Part shown: positions 43,807 through 43,827 of the stretch, piece by piece
Position numbering within the stretch: position 1 is the stretch's first letter
Layout: each line of letters begins with the position of its first letter
Source: a virus
IMG/VR virus record: IMGVR_UViG_3300023118_000014
Coordinates: 1-43,827 of that record
Direction: 5' to 3' (one strand)
Length of the DNA stretch: 43,827 bases
The notes under the pieces: model-generated
What the model saw: only the letters and a program-made list of their open reading frames with translations
Database searches by the model: none
Told to the model about the DNA's origin: nothing
Made by a program: the position numbers and the translations under genes

Positions 43807-43827
43807 TCGGGCCGCTTTGTTCGACGT
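43690..43827. repeat. terminal direct repeat, right copy
   Basis: 138 bases repeating 1-136 with two extra bases (TG at 43701-43702). This copy keeps the gp10-like frame open, so it is the trustworthy version. Confidence 0.95.

Noticed and set aside
1-43827. CRISPR array, rRNA or insertion sequence
   Set aside because: No regularly spaced repeats, no rRNA-like stretch, and no transposase or terminal inverted repeats were seen on either strand.

Overview
This window is an essentially complete genome of a temperate, short-tailed (P22-like, podovirus-type) phage, unique length about 43.69 kb. Bases 1-136 recur at 43690-43827, and one gene (a gp10-like tail/stabilisation protein) starts at 1723, runs off the left end and resumes at the right end, so the molecule is circular or circularly permuted. 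The host is almost certainly an alphaproteobacterium: the phage carries a GcrA-family cell-cycle regulator and a GapR/DUF2312 protein, and several of its small proteins look like those of phages of Rhizobiales-type hosts (recalled, not searched). An integrase next to a 47-base copy of a tRNA-Lys(CTT) 3' end identifies the attachment site.

Layout. The minus strand from about 20.1 kb down to 1, continuing from 43.8 kb to 31.9 kb, is the lytic programme. It starts with a small Cro-like protein (19889-20110). Then come a degenerate methyltransferase, regulators (GcrA and others), recombination genes (ERF annealing protein, YqaJ exonuclease, HNH, RusA), GapR-like, Rha and replication-type genes. 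A terminator at 11.82 kb marks the probable early/late boundary. Late genes follow: small and large terminase, portal, small head proteins, scaffold, coat, decoration-like protein, head-completion protein, gp10-like protein, GNAT, S74 chaperone protein, M15 peptidase virion protein, ejection-type protein, tail collar protein, tailspike and lysis genes. Almost every minus-strand junction is a 1- or 4-base stop/start overlap (TGATG or ATGA), which implies translational coupling.

The plus strand from 20.2 to 31.9 kb holds a CI-like repressor (20206-20547), many small genes, an excisionase-like protein and integrase (22366-23641), attP, and then about twenty small accessory genes in one coupled array. 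Within that array sits a C5 cytosine methyltransferase whose sequence also encodes a second, recognisable 323-residue protein in the +1 frame. Four GTTG-NN-CAAC operator-like sites lie in two pairs on either side of the repressor gene.

Three plus-strand genes interrupt the minus-strand late region (5845, 33999, 38222). Two of them lie just upstream of intrinsic terminators, and one encodes a glycan-cluster-type methyltransferase next to the tailspike, so it may alter the host surface. The clearest unusual signals are the overprinted methyltransferase locus, the paired operator/promoter switch, a set of genes whose -10-like box sits exactly six bases before the ATG, and four terminators placed 15-30 bases upstream of late genes with no room for a promoter. 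All homology statements come from motif recognition; no database search was run.
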